Notes: generated by a model from the letters alone, not told the origin. A DNA stretch of 64,000 nt from Enterobacter cloacae (GCF_011078175.1 NZ_JAALCJ010000001.1:803255-867254); one strand, 5' to 3'. Positions 47,831 to 60,454 are shown, counted from the stretch's first letter. Numbers and translations: made by a program.

Positions 47831-49183
47831 GTGTTTATTGGATTCGACTACGGCACCGCAAACTGCTCGGTTGCGATAATGCAACATGGACAACCGCAGC
47901 TCCTTGAAATGGAAAACGGCAGTACGCTGCTGCCGTCAATGCTCTGTGCGCCCACGCGTGAAGCGGTGAGCGAGTGGCTGTTCCGCCACCATCAGGTTCC
48001 GGCCACCGCGGCGGAGACCCAGGCGCTGCTGCGCCGTGCGGTCAGCTTTAACCGCGAGGAAGATATCGACGTTACCCCGTCCAGCGTGCAGTTCGGCCTC
48101 TCTTCCCTCGGGCAGTACATTGAAGACCCGGAAGAGGTCTACTTTGTTAAATCGCCGAAATCCTTCCTCGGCGCCAGCGGCCTGAAGCCGCAGCAGGTGG
48201 CAATGTTTGAAGACCTGGTCTGCGCGATGATGCTGCACATCCGCAATCAGGCGCAGTCCCAGGTGCCGGATGCCATCACCCAGGCGGTGATTGGCCGTCC
48301 GATCAACTTCCAGGGGCTGGGCGGCGACGAAGCCAACCAGCAGGCGCAGGGGATCCTCGAACGTGCAGCGCACCGCGCAGGCTTCCGTGACGTAGTGTTT
48401 CAGTACGAGCCGGTTGCGGCGGGGCTGGATTTTGAAGCCACGCTGACGGAAGAGAAACGGGTGCTGGTGGTGGACATCGGCGGCGGTACGACGGACTGTT
48501 CTTTGCTGCTGATGGGTCCGCAGTGGCATCACCGTCGCGATCGTGAAAACAGTCTGCTGGGGCACAGCGGCTGCCGCGTAGGTGGTAACGATCTGGATAT
48601 TGCCCTGGCCTTCAAGAGCCTGATGCCGCTGCTCGGCATGGGCGGACAGACCGAGAAAGGCATCGCCCTGCCGATCCTGCCGTGGTGGAACGCGATTGCC
48701 ATCAACGACGTCCCGGCACAGAGTGATTTTTACAGCACCGCGAATGGCCGTTTCCTCAACGATCTGGTGCGCGATGCGCAGGATGCAGAGAAGGTCGCGC
48801 TACTGTATAAGGTGTGGCGTCAGCGCCTGAGCTACCGGGTCGTGCGCACCGCCGAAGAGAGTAAAATTGCCCTTTCCGATCGTCCTGAGCATGCGGTTTC
48901 GCTGCCATTTATCAGTGACTGTCTGACTACGGCTATCACGCAGGAGGGGCTGGAAGTTGCGCTGGCCCAGCCGCTACAGCGCATTCTGGAGCAGGTACAG
49001 CTGGCGCTGGCGAACGGCAAAGAGAGACCGGACGTGATTTACCTGACCGGCGGTAGCGCCCGTTCACCGCTTCTCAAGAAAGCGCTGGCGGAACAGCTGC
49101 CGGGGATCCCGATTGCCGGCGGCGATGACTTTGGATCCGTTACGGCAGGTCTGGCCCGCTGGGCGCAGGTGGTGTTTAGCTAG
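47831..49183 (+). CDS. yegD: Hsp70-like chaperone-family protein YegD
   Basis: Actin-fold ATPase related to DnaK but without the substrate-binding domain; cellular role unclear. 450 residues when started at GTG 47831 (VFIGFDYGTANCSVA), which equals the E. coli length and has GGGG 7 bases upstream; an ATG reading from 47741 would add 30 unrelated residues. Phosphate loops are FDYGTANCS at the N-terminus and VVDIGGGTTDCSLL near 200, with YLTGGSARSPLL near the C-terminus. It lies divergent from alkA and upstream of mdtA. Confidence 0.93.
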   Translation: MFIGFDYGTANCSVAIMQHGQPQLLEMENGSTLLPSMLCAPTREAVSEWLFRHHQVPATAAETQALLRRAVSFNREEDIDVTPSSVQFGLSSLGQYIEDPEEVYFVKSPKSFLGASGLKPQQVAMFEDLVCAMMLHIRNQAQSQVPDAITQAVIGRPINFQGLGGDEANQQAQGILERAAHRAGFRDVVFQYEPVAAGLDFEATLTEEKRVLVVDIGGGTTDCSLLLMGPQWHHRRDRENSLLGHSGCRVGGNDLDIALAFKSLMPLLGMGGQTEKGIALPILPWWNAIAINDVPAQSDFYSTANGRFLNDLVRDAQDAEKVALLYKVWRQRLSYRVVRTAEESKIALSDRPEHAVSLPFISDCLTTAITQEGLEVALAQPLQRILEQVQLALANGKERPDVIYLTGGSARSPLLKKALAEQLPGIPIAGGDDFGSVTAGLARWAQVVFS

Positions 49184-49200
49184 CGTGGGTGCGGTCTGGT

Positions 49201-49222
49201 GCCCTCTCCCACGGGGGGAGGG
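49201..49222. repeat. Single palindromic repeat unit between yegD and mdtA
   Basis: GCCCTCTCCCACGGGGGGAGGG is one imperfect unit of the CCCTCTCCCC family, 18 bases past the yegD stop and upstream of the mdt promoter region. Confidence 0.65.
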
Positions 49223-49268
49223 TGAAAACCGCGGCGCCACACTCAGACAATTCCCGACAGTCTTCCAT

Positions 49269-49286
49269 ATTTCCTCCATTTTTCCG
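49269..49286 (+). promoter_or_regulatory. Candidate BaeR box before mdtA
   Basis: ATTTCCTCCATTTTTCCG agrees with the first two thirds of the recalled BaeR consensus TTTTTCTCCATDATTGGC and diverges at the 3' end. It sits about 65 bases upstream of mdtA, and BaeR activates mdtABCD-baeSR in E. coli. A TAAACT -10-like hexamer lies at 49301-49306. Confidence 0.4.
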
Positions 49287-49349
49287 CTGTGTTACCTGAC
49301 TAAACTAGTATCATTCCCCGAAAGAGTTTCAGGATGAGAACGTATAACG

Positions 49350-50552
49350 ATGACAGGCAGTAACAAATCCCGCTGGGCAATCGCCGTCGGCATCATTGTG
49401 GTGGCACTTGCCGCCGCCTGGTACTGGCACAGCCAGTCCGCAAATTCCACAGCACCTGCTGGCGCCAGCAGCCCCTCACAACGCCCTACGGGTGGCGGGC
49501 GCCACGGTATGCGCGGCGGTGCGCTGGCACCGGTGCAGGCGGCAACGGCGGTGAACAAATCCGTGCCTCGTTATCTCTCCGGGCTGGGTACCATCACCGC
49601 CGCCAACACCGTGACGGTGCGTAGCCGCGTAGACGGTCAGCTGATGGCCATCCACTTCCAGGAAGGTCAGCAGGTGAAAGCCGGAGACCTGCTGGCGGAA
49701 ATCGATCCAAGCCAGTTTAAGGTGGCCCTGGCGCAGGCGCAGGGGCAGCTCGCGAAGGACAAAGCCACGCTCGCTAATGCCCGCCGGGATTTAGCCCGCT
49801 ATCAGCAACTGGTAAAAACCAACCTCGTGTCGCGTCAGGAGCTGGATACGCAGCAGTCTCTGGTCAGTGAATCTCAGGGGACCCTCAAGGCCGACGAAGC
49901 CGCGGTTGCCAGCGCCCAGCTCCAGCTCGACTGGAGCCGGATCACCGCGCCGATTGACGGCCGTGTGGGCCTGAAACAGGTTGATATCGGCAACCAAATC
50001 TCCAGCGGCGACACCACGGGCATCGTGGTGATCACCCAGACGCACCCTATCGATCTGGTTTTTACCCTGCCGGAGAGCGATATTGCGACGGTGGTGCAGG
50101 CGCAGAAGGCCGGAAAAGCGCTGGTGGTTGAAGCCTGGGATCGCACCAACAAGCAGAAGCTGAGCGAAGGGTCGCTGCTGAGCCTGGATAACCAGATCGA
50201 CACCACCACCGGCACCATTAAGCTAAAAGCACGCTTCAACAATCAGGACGATGCCCTGTTCCCGAATCAGTTCGTTAATGCGCGCATGCTGGTCGCGACC
50301 GAAGAAAACGCGGTGGTAATCCCCACGGCGGCCCTGCAAATGGGCAGTGAAGGCAACTTTGTCTGGGTGCTGAACAGCGAAAACAAGGTCAGCAAACACC
50401 TGGTGAAAACGGGGATCCAGGACAGCCAGACGGTGGCGATCAGCGCCGGGCTGTCCGCAGGCGACCGCGTCGTGACCGACGGTATTGACCGCCTGACCGA
50501 AGGGGCACAGGTCGAAGTGGTGGAAGCACAGAATACAGGAGCAAAAGCCTGA
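49350..50552 (+). CDS. mdtA: MdtA, membrane fusion protein of RND efflux pump
   Basis: Periplasmic adaptor linking MdtBC to TolC. 400 residues with an N-terminal membrane/signal segment (8-27), a lipoyl/barrel-sandwich domain, an alpha-hairpin (from [19 protein letters not shown]) and beta-barrel domain. It is about 15 residues shorter than E. coli MdtA, mainly at the C-terminal tail. The stop overlaps the mdtB start by one base (TGATG). Together with mdtBC it exports bile salts, novobiocin and related compounds in E. coli. Confidence 0.96.
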   Translation: MTGSNKSRWAIAVGIIVVALAAAWYWHSQSANSTAPAGASSPSQRPTGGGRHGMRGGALAPVQAATAVNKSVPRYLSGLGTITAANTVTVRSRVDGQLMAIHFQEGQQVKAGDLLAEIDPSQFKVALAQAQGQLAKDKATLANARRDLARYQQLVKTNLVSRQELDTQQSLVSESQGTLKADEAAVASAQLQLDWSRITAPIDGRVGLKQVDIGNQISSGDTTGIVVITQTHPIDLVFTLPESDIATVVQAQKAGKALVVEAWDRTNKQKLSEGSLLSLDNQIDTTTGTIKLKARFNNQDDALFPNQFVNARMLVATEENAVVIPTAALQMGSEGNFVWVLNSENKVSKHLVKTGIQDSQTVAISAGLSAGDRVVTDGIDRLTEGAQVEVVEAQNTGAKA

Positions 50553-53500
50553 TGCAGGTGATGCCGCCGAGCTCTACAGGTGGGCCATCACGCCTGTTTA
50601 TTTTACGTCCGGTTGCCACGACCCTGTTGATGGTGGCAATCCTGCTGGCCGGGATCATTGGCTACCGTTTTCTGCCCGTGTCGGCGCTGCCGGAAGTAGA
50701 CTACCCGACCATTCAGGTTATCACCCTCTATCCGGGCGCCAGTCCGGACGTGGTGACGTCCGCCATCACCGCTCCGCTGGAGCGTCAGTTTGGCCAGATG
50801 TCTGGCCTGAAGCAGATGTCCTCCCAGAGCTCCGGTGGCGCCTCGGTCGTCACGCTTCAGTTCCAGCTCACGCTGTCGCTGGACGTCGCTGAGCAGGAGG
50901 TGCAGGCCGCAATTAACGCCGCAACCAACCTGCTGCCGTCTGACCTGCCTAACCCACCGGTTTACAGCAAGGTCAACCCGGCCGATCCGCCGATCATGAC
51001 GCTTGCCGTCACCTCCTCCGCCATGCCGATGACCCAGGTGGAAGACATGGTCGAAACCCGCGTGGCGCAGAAAATTTCTCAGGTGACCGGCGTGGGACTG
51101 GTGACGCTGGCGGGCGGTCAACGCCCCGCCGTTCGCGTCAAACTGAATGCCCAGGCCATTGCCGCACTGGGGTTAACCAGCGAAACCATTCGCACCGCTA
51201 TCACCAGCGCCAACGTCAACTCCGCGAAGGGTTCGCTGGACGGCCCCACCCGCGCGGTCACGCTTTCCGCCAACGACCAGATGCAGTCCGCCGAGGAGTA
51301 CCGTCAGCTGATTATTGCCTACCAGAACGGGGCGCCGATCCGCCTGGGTGACGTGGCAACCGTCGAACAAGGCGCGGAAAACAGCTGGCTCGGGGCGTGG
51401 GCCAATAAGCAGCAGGCGATTGTCATGAACGTTCAACGCCAGCCGGGCGCAAACATCATTGATACCGCCGACAGCATTCGCACCATGTTGCCGCAGCTGG
51501 TGGAAAGCCTGCCAAAATCGGTCAGCGTGAAAGTGCTCTCTGACCGCACCACGAATATTCGCGCGTCGGTGACCGACACCCAATTTGAGCTGATGCTGGC
51601 GATTGCGCTGGTGGTGATGATCATCTACCTGTTCCTGCGCAACGTCCCGGCAACCATCATTCCCGCCGTCGCCGTACCGCTCTCGCTGGTCGGCACCTTC
51701 GCGGTGATGGTGTTCCTCGACTTTTCGATTAACAACCTGACGCTGATGGCGCTCACCATCGCCACCGGATTCGTGGTGGACGACGCCATCGTGGTAATCG
51801 AGAACATCTCGCGCTACATCGAGAAAGGCGAAAAGCCGCTGGCCGCCGCGCTGAAAGGGGCCGGAGAGATTGGCTTTACTATTATCTCGCTGACCTTCTC
51901 GCTGATTGCGGTGCTGATCCCGCTGCTGTTTATGGGCGATATCGTCGGGCGGCTGTTCCGCGAGTTTGCCGTGACGCTGGCGGTCGCCATTCTGATCTCT
52001 GCCGTGGTGTCGCTGACGCTGACGCCGATGATGTGCGCCCGCATGCTGAGCCACGACTCCTTGCGCAAGCAAAACCGCTTCTCGCGCGCCTCCGAGCGGA
52101 TGTTCGAGCGCATTATTGCCGCCTATGGCCGCGTGCTGGCGAAAGTGCTGAACCATCCGTGGGCGACGCTCGGCGTGGCGCTCGGCACCCTGGCGCTCAG
52201 CGTCATGCTGTGGATTTTCATTCCGAAAGGCTTCTTCCCGATTCAGGACAACGGCATTATTCAGGGCACGCTTCAGGCGCCGCAGACGGTCTCCTTCGCC
52301 AACATGGCGCAGCGCCAGCAGCAGGTGTCTGAGATCATCATGAAAGATCCGGCGGTGGAAAGCCTGACTGCCTACGTGGGCGTGGACGGCACCAACCCGT
52401 CGCTCAACAGCGCGCGCCTGCAAATTAACCTTAAACCGCTTGATGACCGCGACGATCGCGTCAACGCGGTAGTTGAGCGCCTGCAAAGCGCGGTGGCGCG
52501 CGTGCCGGGCATTGAGCTGTATCTGCAACCGATCCAGGATTTAACCATTGATACACAGGTGAGCCGCACGCAGTACCAGTTTACGCTCCAGGCCACCTCG
52601 CTTGAGGCGCTGAGCACCTGGGTGCCGCAGCTGGTGGATAAGCTGAAAGCACTGCCGCAGGTTTCTGACGTCAGCAGCGACTGGCAGGATAAAGGGCTGG
52701 CGGCGTACGTAAACGTCAACCGCGACACCGCCAGCCGTCTGGGCATCACCATGTCCGACGTGGATAACGCCCTGTATAACGCCTTTGGCCAGCGCCTAAT
52801 CTCCACCATTTACACCCAGGCAAACCAGTATCGCGTGGTACTGGAACATAATACCGAGAACACGCCCGGGCTGGCGGCACTGGACGCGGTACGTCTGACC
52901 AGCAAAGACGGCGGTATTGTGCCACTTAGCGCCATTGCCAGCGTGGAAGAGCGCCACACCCCACTGTCGATTAACCATCTCGATCAGTTCCCGTCTACCA
53001 CCATTTCGTTCAACGTGCCGGACGGGTATTCCCTGGGCGAAGCGGTGGAGGCCATTCTGGGCGCGGAGAAAGAACTTAGCTTCCCGTCCGATATTCAGAC
53101 CCAGTTCCAGGGCAGTACGCTGGCGTTCCAGGCCGCGCTGGGCAGCACCGTCTGGCTGATTGTCGCGGCGGTGGTAGCGATGTATATCGTGCTTGGCGTG
53201 CTGTATGAGAGTTTCATCCATCCGATCACCATCCTCTCCACCCTGCCGACGGCGGGCGTGGGGGCGCTGCTGGCGCTGATGCTGGCGGGGAGCGAGCTGG
53301 ACGTGATTGCTATCATCGGCATCATCCTGCTTATCGGCATTGTGAAGAAAAACGCCATCATGATGATCGACTTTGCGCTGGCCGCCGAGCGCGAGCAAGG
53401 GATGGCGCCACGCGAGGCCATTTACCAGGCCTGTCTGCTGCGTTTTCGTCCGATCCTGATGACCACCCTCGCCGCCCTGCTGGGCGCGCTGCCGCTGATG

Positions 53501-53674
53501 CTGAGCACCGGCGTGGGGGCCGAACTGCGCCGTCCGCTGGGCATCGGAATGGTGGGCGGCCTGCTGGTGAGCCAGGTGCTGACGCTGTTTACCACGCCGG
53601 TTATCTACCTGCTGTTTGACCGTCTGGCCCTGTGGACGAAAAGCCGCTTCCCGAAACGTGAAGAGGAGGCCTAA
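50552..53674 (+). CDS. mdtB: MdtB, RND efflux transporter subunit
   Basis: 1040-residue inner-membrane RND (AcrB/HAE1) protein, 12 membrane segments with two large periplasmic loops. The proton-relay aspartates are visible in TM4, [14 protein letters not shown]. MdtB and MdtC form a B2C heterotrimer. A long antisense open frame (51173-52528) is a compositional shadow. It is coupled to mdtA and followed directly by mdtC. Confidence 0.97.
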   Translation: MQVMPPSSTGGPSRLFILRPVATTLLMVAILLAGIIGYRFLPVSALPEVDYPTIQVITLYPGASPDVVTSAITAPLERQFGQMSGLKQMSSQSSGGASVVTLQFQLTLSLDVAEQEVQAAINAATNLLPSDLPNPPVYSKVNPADPPIMTLAVTSSAMPMTQVEDMVETRVAQKISQVTGVGLVTLAGGQRPAVRVKLNAQAIAALGLTSETIRTAITSANVNSAKGSLDGPTRAVTLSANDQMQSAEEYRQLIIAYQNGAPIRLGDVATVEQGAENSWLGAWANKQQAIVMNVQRQPGANIIDTADSIRTMLPQLVESLPKSVSVKVLSDRTTNIRASVTDTQFELMLAIALVVMIIYLFLRNVPATIIPAVAVPLSLVGTFAVMVFLDFSINNLTLMALTIATGFVVDDAIVVIENISRYIEKGEKPLAAALKGAGEIGFTIISLTFSLIAVLIPLLFMGDIVGRLFREFAVTLAVAILISAVVSLTLTPMMCARMLSHDSLRKQNRFSRASERMFERIIAAYGRVLAKVLNHPWATLGVALGTLALSVMLWIFIPKGFFPIQDNGIIQGTLQAPQTVSFANMAQRQQQVSEIIMKDPAVESLTAYVGVDGTNPSLNSARLQINLKPLDDRDDRVNAVVERLQSAVARVPGIELYLQPIQDLTIDTQVSRTQYQFTLQATSLEALSTWVPQLVDKLKALPQVSDVSSDWQDKGLAAYVNVNRDTASRLGITMSDVDNALYNAFGQRLISTIYTQANQYRVVLEHNTENTPGLAALDAVRLTSKDGGIVPLSAIASVEERHTPLSINHLDQFPSTTISFNVPDGYSLGEAVEAILGAEKELSFPSDIQTQFQGSTLAFQAALGSTVWLIVAAVVAMYIVLGVLYESFIHPITILSTLPTAGVGALLALMLAGSELDVIAIIGIILLIGIVKKNAIMMIDFALAAEREQGMAPREAIYQACLLRFRPILMTTLAALLGALPLMLSTGVGAELRRPLGIGMVGGLLVSQVLTLFTTPVIYLLFDRLALWTKSRFPKREEEA

Positions 53675-56600
53675 GTGAAGTTTTTTGCCCTCTTCATTTA
53701 CCGTCCGGTGGCGACGATTTTACTCTCCGTCGCTATCACCCTGTGCGGCGTGCTGGGCTTCCGGCTGCTGCCGGTGGCCCCGCTGCCGCAGGTCGATTTC
53801 CCGGTGATCATGGTCAGCGCCTCGCTGCCAGGTGCATCCCCGGAAACCATGGCATCATCGGTGGCGACCCCGCTCGAACGATCGCTTGGGCGAATTGCCG
53901 GGGTTAACGAGATGACCTCCAGCAGTTCGCTGGGCAGCACGCGCATCATTCTGGAATTTAACTTCGACCGGGATATCAACGGCGCGGCGCGTGACGTGCA
54001 GGCCGCGATTAACGCCGCCCAAAGCCTACTGCCGAGCGGCATGCCGAGCCGACCAACCTACCGCAAGGCCAACCCGTCCGACGCGCCGATCATGATCCTG
54101 ACGCTCACGTCAGAGACCTACTCCCAGGGCGAGCTGTACGATTTTGCCTCCACGCAGCTGGCGCAAACCATCGCCCAGATTGACGGCGTGGGTGACGTTG
54201 ACGTCGGTGGAAGCTCCCTGCCCGCCGTGCGCGTGGGGCTGAACCCGCAGGCGCTGTTCAATCAGGGCGTGTCGCTGGACGACGTGCGTTCCGCCATCAG
54301 CAACGCCAACGTGCGTAAGCCGCAGGGCGCGATTGAGGACAACAGCCACCGCTGGCAGATCCAGACCAACGACGAGCTGAAAACCGCCGCCGAGTATCAG
54401 CCGTTAATTATTCACTACAACAACGGCGCGGCGGTGCGCCTGAGCGACGTCGCCAGCGTCACCGACTCGGTGCAGGACGTGCGTAACGCCGGGATGACCA
54501 ATGCCAAGCCCGCAATTTTGCTGATGATCCGCAAGCTGCCGGAAGCCAACATCATCCAGACGGTGAACAGCATCCGCGCGCGCCTGCCGGAGCTACAGGA
54601 AACGATTCCGGCGGCCATCGATCTCCAGATTGCGCAGGACCGCTCTCCCACCATCCGCGCCTCGCTTGAAGAGGTTGAGCAAACGCTAATCATCTCCGTC
54701 GCGCTGGTGATCCTGGTGGTGTTCCTGTTCCTGCGCTCGGGGCGCGCCACGCTGATCCCGGCGGTGGCGGTCCCGGTGTCGCTGATAGGTACCTTTGCCG
54801 CCATGTACCTGTGCGGGTTTAGCCTTAACAACCTGTCGCTGATGGCGCTGACGATTGCCACCGGGTTTGTGGTGGATGACGCCATCGTGGTACTGGAGAA
54901 TATTTCGCGTCATCTGGAAGCGGGCATGAAGCCGCTCCAGGCGGCGCTTCAGGGGACACGCGAAGTAGGCTTCACGGTCCTGTCCATGAGCCTGTCGCTG
55001 GTGGCAGTGTTCCTGCCGCTGCTGCTGATGGGCGGCCTGCCGGGGCGACTGCTGCGCGAATTTGCCGTCACGCTCTCCGTTGCCATCGGTATCTCACTGG
55101 TGATTTCGCTGACGCTGACGCCGATGATGTGCGGCTGGATGCTGAAGCGCAGCCAACCGCACTCGCAGCCGCGCAGGAAAGGTTTTGGCCGCGTCCTGAT
55201 GGCGATGCAGTCGGGCTATGGCAAATCGCTGAAGTGGGTACTGAACCACACGCGTATTGTCGGGCTGGTGCTGATGGGCACCATCGTGCTCAACGTCTGG
55301 ATGTATATCACCATCCCGAAAACCTTCTTCCCGGAGCAGGATACCGGCGTGCTGATGGGCGGTATTCAGGCGGACCAGAGTATTTCGTTCCAGGCGATGC
55401 GCGGCAAACTGCAAGACTTTATGAAAATCATCCGGGAAGATCCGGCCGTGGATAATGTGACCGGCTTTACCGGCGGCTCGCGCGTTAACAGCGGGATGAT
55501 GTTTATTACCCTCAAGCCGCGCGATGAACGTCATGAAACGGCGCAGCAGATCATTGACCGCCTGCGGGTGAAGCTGGCCAAAGAGCCGGGGGCGAATCTG
55601 TTTTTGATGGCCGTTCAGGATATCCGCGTCGGCGGACGACAGGCTAACGCCAGCTATCAGTACACCCTGCTCTCGGACGATTTAGCCGCCCTGCGCGAGT
55701 GGGAGCCGAAGATACGCAAAGCGCTGGCCGCTCTGCCGCAGCTGGCGGACGTGAACTCCGACAGCCAGAACAACGGCGCGGAGATGGCGCTCACCTACGA
55801 TCGTGAAACCATGTCGCGACTGGGCATCGATGTTGAAGCGGCCAATAGCCTGCTTAACAACGCCTTCGGCCAGCGTGAAGTCTCCACAATTTATCAGCCG
55901 ATGAACCAGTACAAGGTGGTGATGGAGGTTGATCCGCGCTACACCCAGGACATCAGCGCGCTGGACAAGATGTTTGTGATCAATAATGACGGCAAGGCGA
56001 TCCCGCTGTCGTACTTCGCCAGCTGGCAGCCGGCGAACGCGCCGCTGTCGGTGAACCACCAGGGACTTTCCGCCGCCTCGACCGTGTCGTTTAACCTGCC
56101 AACCGGCTCGTCGCTGTCTGAGGCCAGCGACGCCATCAACCGTGCCATGACCCAGCTCGGAGTACCCTCCTCCGTGCGCGGCAGCTTTGCCGGTACGGCG
56201 CAGGTGTTCCAGGACACCATGAACTCACAGGTCATTTTAATTCTGGCGGCCATTGCCACGGTCTATATCGTGCTGGGCGTGTTGTATGAAAGCTACGTGC
56301 ACCCGTTGACCATTCTTTCCACGCTGCCTTCTGCGGGCGTGGGGGCGCTGCTGGCGCTGGAGCTGTTTGGTGCCCCATTCAGCCTCATCGCGCTCATCGG
56401 GATCATGCTGTTAATAGGCATTGTGAAGAAAAACGCGATTATGATGGTCGACTTCGCGCTGGACGCCCAGCGTAACGGCAACCTGACGCCGGACGAGGCG
56501 ATATTCCAGGCCTGTCTGCTGCGTTTTCGCCCGATCATGATGACCACGCTGGCCGCACTCTTTGGCGCGCTGCCGCTGGTCATGTCCGGCGGTGACGGCT

Positions 56601-56752
56601 CAGAGCTGCGCCAGCCTCTGGGGATCACGATTGTCGGCGGTCTGGTGATGAGCCAGCTGCTGACCCTTTACACCACGCCGGTAGTCTATCTGTTCTTTGA
56701 CCGACTGCGGCTGCGTTTTTCGCGTAAAAAGAGAACCACGGTGACCGAGTAA
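53675..56752 (+). CDS. mdtC: MdtC, RND efflux transporter subunit
   Basis: 1025-residue RND protein paralogous to MdtB; the pair arose by duplication. It starts at a GTG immediately after the mdtB TAA. TM4 carries [14 protein letters not shown]. MdtC is the subunit thought to bind substrate in the B2C trimer, with MdtB relaying protons. Directly abuts mdtD. Confidence 0.97.
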   Translation: MKFFALFIYRPVATILLSVAITLCGVLGFRLLPVAPLPQVDFPVIMVSASLPGASPETMASSVATPLERSLGRIAGVNEMTSSSSLGSTRIILEFNFDRDINGAARDVQAAINAAQSLLPSGMPSRPTYRKANPSDAPIMILTLTSETYSQGELYDFASTQLAQTIAQIDGVGDVDVGGSSLPAVRVGLNPQALFNQGVSLDDVRSAISNANVRKPQGAIEDNSHRWQIQTNDELKTAAEYQPLIIHYNNGAAVRLSDVASVTDSVQDVRNAGMTNAKPAILLMIRKLPEANIIQTVNSIRARLPELQETIPAAIDLQIAQDRSPTIRASLEEVEQTLIISVALVILVVFLFLRSGRATLIPAVAVPVSLIGTFAAMYLCGFSLNNLSLMALTIATGFVVDDAIVVLENISRHLEAGMKPLQAALQGTREVGFTVLSMSLSLVAVFLPLLLMGGLPGRLLREFAVTLSVAIGISLVISLTLTPMMCGWMLKRSQPHSQPRRKGFGRVLMAMQSGYGKSLKWVLNHTRIVGLVLMGTIVLNVWMYITIPKTFFPEQDTGVLMGGIQADQSISFQAMRGKLQDFMKIIREDPAVDNVTGFTGGSRVNSGMMFITLKPRDERHETAQQIIDRLRVKLAKEPGANLFLMAVQDIRVGGRQANASYQYTLLSDDLAALREWEPKIRKALAALPQLADVNSDSQNNGAEMALTYDRETMSRLGIDVEAANSLLNNAFGQREVSTIYQPMNQYKVVMEVDPRYTQDISALDKMFVINNDGKAIPLSYFASWQPANAPLSVNHQGLSAASTVSFNLPTGSSLSEASDAINRAMTQLGVPSSVRGSFAGTAQVFQDTMNSQVILILAAIATVYIVLGVLYESYVHPLTILSTLPSAGVGALLALELFGAPFSLIALIGIMLLIGIVKKNAIMMVDFALDAQRNGNLTPDEAIFQACLLRFRPIMMTTLAALFGALPLVMSGGDGSELRQPLGITIVGGLVMSQLLTLYTTPVVYLFFDRLRLRFSRKKRTTVTE

Positions 56753-58168
56753 ATGACCGACCTACCCAGTAACGTTCGCTGGCAATTGTGGATCGTCGCG
56801 TTCGGCTTCTTTATGCAGTCGCTGGACACGACCATCGTGAACACCGCCCTCCCCTCGATGGCGAAAAGCCTGGGGGAGAGCCCGCTGCACATGCATATGG
56901 TGATTGTCGCCTACGTGCTGACGGTCGCCGTGATGCTGCCTGCCAGCGGCTGGCTGGCGGATAAAGTCGGCGTGCGAAACATCTTCTTCACCGCCATTGT
57001 GCTGTTTACCTCCGGGTCGCTGTTTTGCGCCCAAGCCAATACCCTCGATCAGCTGGTGATGGCGCGCGTGCTACAGGGCGTCGGCGGCGCGATGATGGTG
57101 CCCGTCGGGCGGTTAACGGTGATGAAAATTGTTCCGCGCGCGCAGTATATGGCGGCGATGACCTTCGTCACCCTGCCCGGTCAGATCGGCCCGCTGCTTG
57201 GCCCGGCGCTGGGCGGTATTCTGGTGGAGTATGCCTCCTGGCACTGGATCTTCTTAATTAACCTGCCGGTCGGCATTATCGGCGCGATCGCCACTCTGAC
57301 GCTGATGCCAAACTATAAAATGCAGACCCGGCGCTTTGATTTCGTTGGCTTCATCCTGCTGGCGACCGGCATGGCGACGCTCACCCTGGCGCTCGACGGG
57401 CAAAAAGGGCTGGGGATCGCCTCCCTGTCGCTCGCCCTGCTGGTGGCGCTGGGGATCATTGCGATTCTCTGGTATCTGTGGCATGCCAGAGGCAACGCTA
57501 GCGCGCTGTTCAGCCTGAATCTGTTCAGGAATCCCACCTACCGTCTTGGTCTGTTCGGCAGCTTTGCCGGACGCATCGGTAGCGGCATGTTGCCGTTTAT
57601 GACGCCGGTATTTTTACAGATTGGGATGGGCTTCTCACCGTTCCACGCGGGGTTAATGATGATCCCGATGGTGCTCGGCAGCATGGGGATGAAGCGTATT
57701 GTGGTGCAGGTAGTGAACCGCTTTGGCTATCGCCGGGTGCTGGTGGCCGCTACGTTCGGGCTGGCGCTGGTCTGCCTGCTGTTTATGGCCGTGGCGCTGC
57801 TGGGCTGGTACTACATCCTGCCGCTGGCGCTGTTCTGCCAGGGGGTCATCAACTCCGTGCGCTTCTCGTCGATGAACACCCTGACGCTGAAAGATCTGCC
57901 GGACGAGCTGGCAAGCAGTGGTAACAGCCTGCTGTCGATGATCATGCAGCTCTCCATGAGCGTGGGGGTCACGGTGGCCGGATTGCTGCTCGGCATGTAC
58001 GGTCAGCACCATCTCAGCGCCGACACCCCCGTCGCGCATCAGGTCTTTTTATACACTTACCTCAGCATGGCGGTCATTATCGCCCTGCCCGCTTTTATCT
58101 TTGCCAGAGTGCCGAATGATACGACCAAAAACGTCGTGCTCCGACGCGGCAAAAGGAGTGCACCATGA
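56753..58168 (+). CDS. mdtD: MdtD, MFS transporter of the DHA2 family
   Basis: 471-residue major-facilitator protein with 13-14 predicted membrane segments. The DHA2 signature [17 protein letters not shown] is at about residues 22-38 and [22 protein letters not shown] holds motif C. It starts on the base after the mdtC stop. It is part of the Bae regulon; it is not needed for MdtABC activity in E. coli, and its substrate (possibly iron-citrate) is uncertain. Confidence 0.95.
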   Translation: MTDLPSNVRWQLWIVAFGFFMQSLDTTIVNTALPSMAKSLGESPLHMHMVIVAYVLTVAVMLPASGWLADKVGVRNIFFTAIVLFTSGSLFCAQANTLDQLVMARVLQGVGGAMMVPVGRLTVMKIVPRAQYMAAMTFVTLPGQIGPLLGPALGGILVEYASWHWIFLINLPVGIIGAIATLTLMPNYKMQTRRFDFVGFILLATGMATLTLALDGQKGLGIASLSLALLVALGIIAILWYLWHARGNASALFSLNLFRNPTYRLGLFGSFAGRIGSGMLPFMTPVFLQIGMGFSPFHAGLMMIPMVLGSMGMKRIVVQVVNRFGYRRVLVAATFGLALVCLLFMAVALLGWYYILPLALFCQGVINSVRFSSMNTLTLKDLPDELASSGNSLLSMIMQLSMSVGVTVAGLLLGMYGQHHLSADTPVAHQVFLYTYLSMAVIIALPAFIFARVPNDTTKNVVLRRGKRSAP

Positions 58169-59568
58169 AATTCTGGCGTCCGGGGATCACCGGTAAGCTT
58201 TTTGTGGCGATTTTCGCCACCTGTATCGTCCTGCTCATTACCATGCACTGGGCGGTGCGGGTCAGTTTTGAGCGCGGCTTTATTGATTACATCAAGCACG
58301 GTAACGAACAGCGATTACAGGGATTAAGCGACGCGCTGGGGGAGCAGTACAGCCTGCACGGTAACTGGCGTTTTCTGCGCAATAATGACCGCTTTGTGTT
58401 TCAAATTCTGCGCTCGCTGGAGCACGATAATGATGACGATCGCCCGGGGCCGGGCATGCCGCCGCACGGCTGGCGCACCCAGTTCTGGGTGATTGACCAG
58501 GAGATGCGCGTGCTCGTAGGCCCGCGCTCACCGGTACCGCCGGATGGCACGAAGCGCGCCATTACCTCGAACGGCGCTACGGTAGGCTGGGTTATCGCCT
58601 CGCCGGTCGAGCGGCTGACGCGCAACACCGACATTAACTTCGACCGCCAGCAGCGTCAGACCAGCTGGCTGATTGTCGCGCTTTCCACCCTGCTGGCGGC
58701 GCTCGCCACCTTCCCGCTGGCGCGCGGCCTGCTGGCACCGGTTAAGCGCCTGGTGGAAGGCACCCACAAGCTGGCGGCGGGTGATTTCTCGACCCGCGTG
58801 GACACCCGCAGTCAGGATGAACTGGGCAAGCTGGCGCAGGACTTCAACCAGCTCGCCAGCACGCTGGAGAAAAACCAGCAGATGCGCCGCGACTTTATGG
58901 CCGACATTTCGCACGAGCTGCGCACCCCGCTGGCGGTACTGCGCGGCGAGCTGGAGGCGATTCAGGACGGCGTGCGGCAGTTCACCCCCGAGTCCGTGGC
59001 CTCGCTACAGGCGGAAGTCGGTACGCTGACCAAGCTGGTGGACGATCTGCATCAGCTTTCCATGTCCGACGAAGGCGCTCTTGCCTACCAGAAAGCCCCG
59101 ATCGACGCGATCAATATCCTCGAAGTCGTGACCGGCGCGTTCCGCGAGCGTTTCGCCAGCCGTGACCTGAAAATCAATCTCTCGCTGCCGGACAGCGCGG
59201 TGGTATTTGGCGACAGAGATCGCCTGATGCAGCTATTTAATAATCTGCTGGAGAACAGCCTTCGCTATACCGACGGCGGCGGCGCGCTGCATATCTCCGG
59301 CAGGCAGGAAAACGGGCGCTTTGCTCTGACCTTTGCGGACTCCGCCCCTGGCGTGAAGGATGCGCAGCTGGAAAAACTGTTCGAGCGTTTCTATCGCACC
59401 GAAGGATCGCGCAACCGCGCCAGCGGCGGTTCCGGCCTTGGGCTGGCGATTTGCGTTAACATTGTGGAAGCCCACGGCGGCACCATCCGCGCCGCCCATT
59501 CGCCTTTTGGCGGGGTAAGCATTACAGTAGAGTTACCTCTGGAACGGGATTTATCGAGAGAAGCATGA
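58165..59568 (+). CDS. baeS: BaeS, sensor histidine kinase
   Basis: Envelope-stress sensor controlling mdtABCD and other exporters with BaeR. 467 residues: TM1 about 13-30, periplasmic sensor domain, TM2 about 167-188, HAMP (190-240), HisKA with phospho-accepting H250 in DISHELRTP, and HATPase_c with N box [11 protein letters not shown]. The G1 region reads FADSAPGV, as in other BaeS proteins, in place of the common DxGxG, followed by GGSGLGLAI. It overlaps mdtD and baeR by four bases each. Confidence 0.97.
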   Translation: MKFWRPGITGKLFVAIFATCIVLLITMHWAVRVSFERGFIDYIKHGNEQRLQGLSDALGEQYSLHGNWRFLRNNDRFVFQILRSLEHDNDDDRPGPGMPPHGWRTQFWVIDQEMRVLVGPRSPVPPDGTKRAITSNGATVGWVIASPVERLTRNTDINFDRQQRQTSWLIVALSTLLAALATFPLARGLLAPVKRLVEGTHKLAAGDFSTRVDTRSQDELGKLAQDFNQLASTLEKNQQMRRDFMADISHELRTPLAVLRGELEAIQDGVRQFTPESVASLQAEVGTLTKLVDDLHQLSMSDEGALAYQKAPIDAINILEVVTGAFRERFASRDLKINLSLPDSAVVFGDRDRLMQLFNNLLENSLRYTDGGGALHISGRQENGRFALTFADSAPGVKDAQLEKLFERFYRTEGSRNRASGGSGLGLAICVNIVEAHGGTIRAAHSPFGGVSITVELPLERDLSREA

Positions 59569-60287
59569 CCGAGTTACCGATTGACGACAACACACCGCGC
59601 ATTTTGATCGTGGAAGACGAGCCTAAACTGGGGCAACTGCTGATCGACTATTTGCGCGCCGCGAGCTATGCGCCAACGCTTATCAGCCACGGCGACCCGG
59701 TGCTGCCCTACGTGCGCCAGACGCCGCCGGATCTGATCCTGCTGGATCTGATGCTGCCGGGTACCGACGGCCTGACGTTGTGCCGTGAAATTCGTCGTTT
59801 CTCCGATGTGCCCATCGTGATGGTGACGGCCAAAATCGAAGAGATCGACCGTCTGCTGGGGCTCGAAATTGGCGCCGACGATTACATCTGTAAGCCTTAC
59901 AGCCCGCGGGAGGTGGTCGCGCGCGTGAAAACCATACTCCGCCGCTGTAAGCCGCAGCGCGAGCTTCAGGTGCTGGACGCCGAAAGCCCGCTGATTGTCG
60001 ACGAAAGCCGCTTCCAGGCGAGCTGGCGCAGCAAAATGCTGGATCTTACCCCTGCGGAGTTCCGCCTGTTGAAAACGCTCTCCCACGAGCCGGGGAAAGT
60101 GTTTTCCCGCGAACAGCTGCTCAACCACCTGTATGACGATTACCGCGTGGTGACCGACCGCACCATCGACAGCCACATCAAAAACCTGCGCCGCAAGCTG
60201 GAGGCGCTGGACGCCGATCAGTCGTTTATTCGTGCAGTGTACGGCGTGGGGTATCGCTGGGAAGCGGATGCGTGCAGGATTGCCTAA
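59565..60287 (+). CDS. baeR: BaeR, response regulator
   Basis: OmpR/PhoB-type transcription activator, 240 residues. Receiver domain with D61 (LLDLMLPG) as phosphorylation site and K110; C-terminal winged helix from about 135 ending [11 protein letters not shown]. Activates its own operon, spy and acrD in E. coli in response to indole, flavonoids and metal stress. yegP, which follows baeR in E. coli K-12, is absent; a palindromic repeat and trhP follow instead. Confidence 0.97.
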   Translation: MTELPIDDNTPRILIVEDEPKLGQLLIDYLRAASYAPTLISHGDPVLPYVRQTPPDLILLDLMLPGTDGLTLCREIRRFSDVPIVMVTAKIEEIDRLLGLEIGADDYICKPYSPREVVARVKTILRRCKPQRELQVLDAESPLIVDESRFQASWRSKMLDLTPAEFRLLKTLSHEPGKVFSREQLLNHLYDDYRVVTDRTIDSHIKNLRRKLEALDADQSFIRAVYGVGYRWEADACRIA

Positions 60288-60290
60288 ATA

Positions 60291-60337
60291 TCCCCCCCTC
60301 CCCCAGCCCTCTCCCCAAAGGGGAGAGGGTGAGGGGC
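60291..60337. repeat. Palindromic repeat (CCCTCTCCCC family) after baeR
   Basis: The unit CCCTCTCCCC-AAA-GGGGAGAGGG is identical in its core to the first unit at 21869-21952 and is flanked by CCCCTCCCCCAG and TGAGGGGC. It starts four bases past the baeR stop and may end or protect the baeSR message. Confidence 0.8.
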
Positions 60338-60454
60338 AAAGCTTTACCTCTCTTCCCCGCAGCGCTACAATGCCCGCCCTTAAAGTGGGGGATCTCCCCT
60401 TACCGCTGCACCAGGTGCACGCGGATCTGACCTGTCATCAGAACGAGAACAAAC

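Noticed and set aside
51173..52528. 451-residue open frame antisense to mdtB
   Set aside because: It is rich in H, R, Q and D, as expected of the opposite frame of a GC-rich gene, has no recognisable domain and lies wholly inside a well-conserved RND gene.
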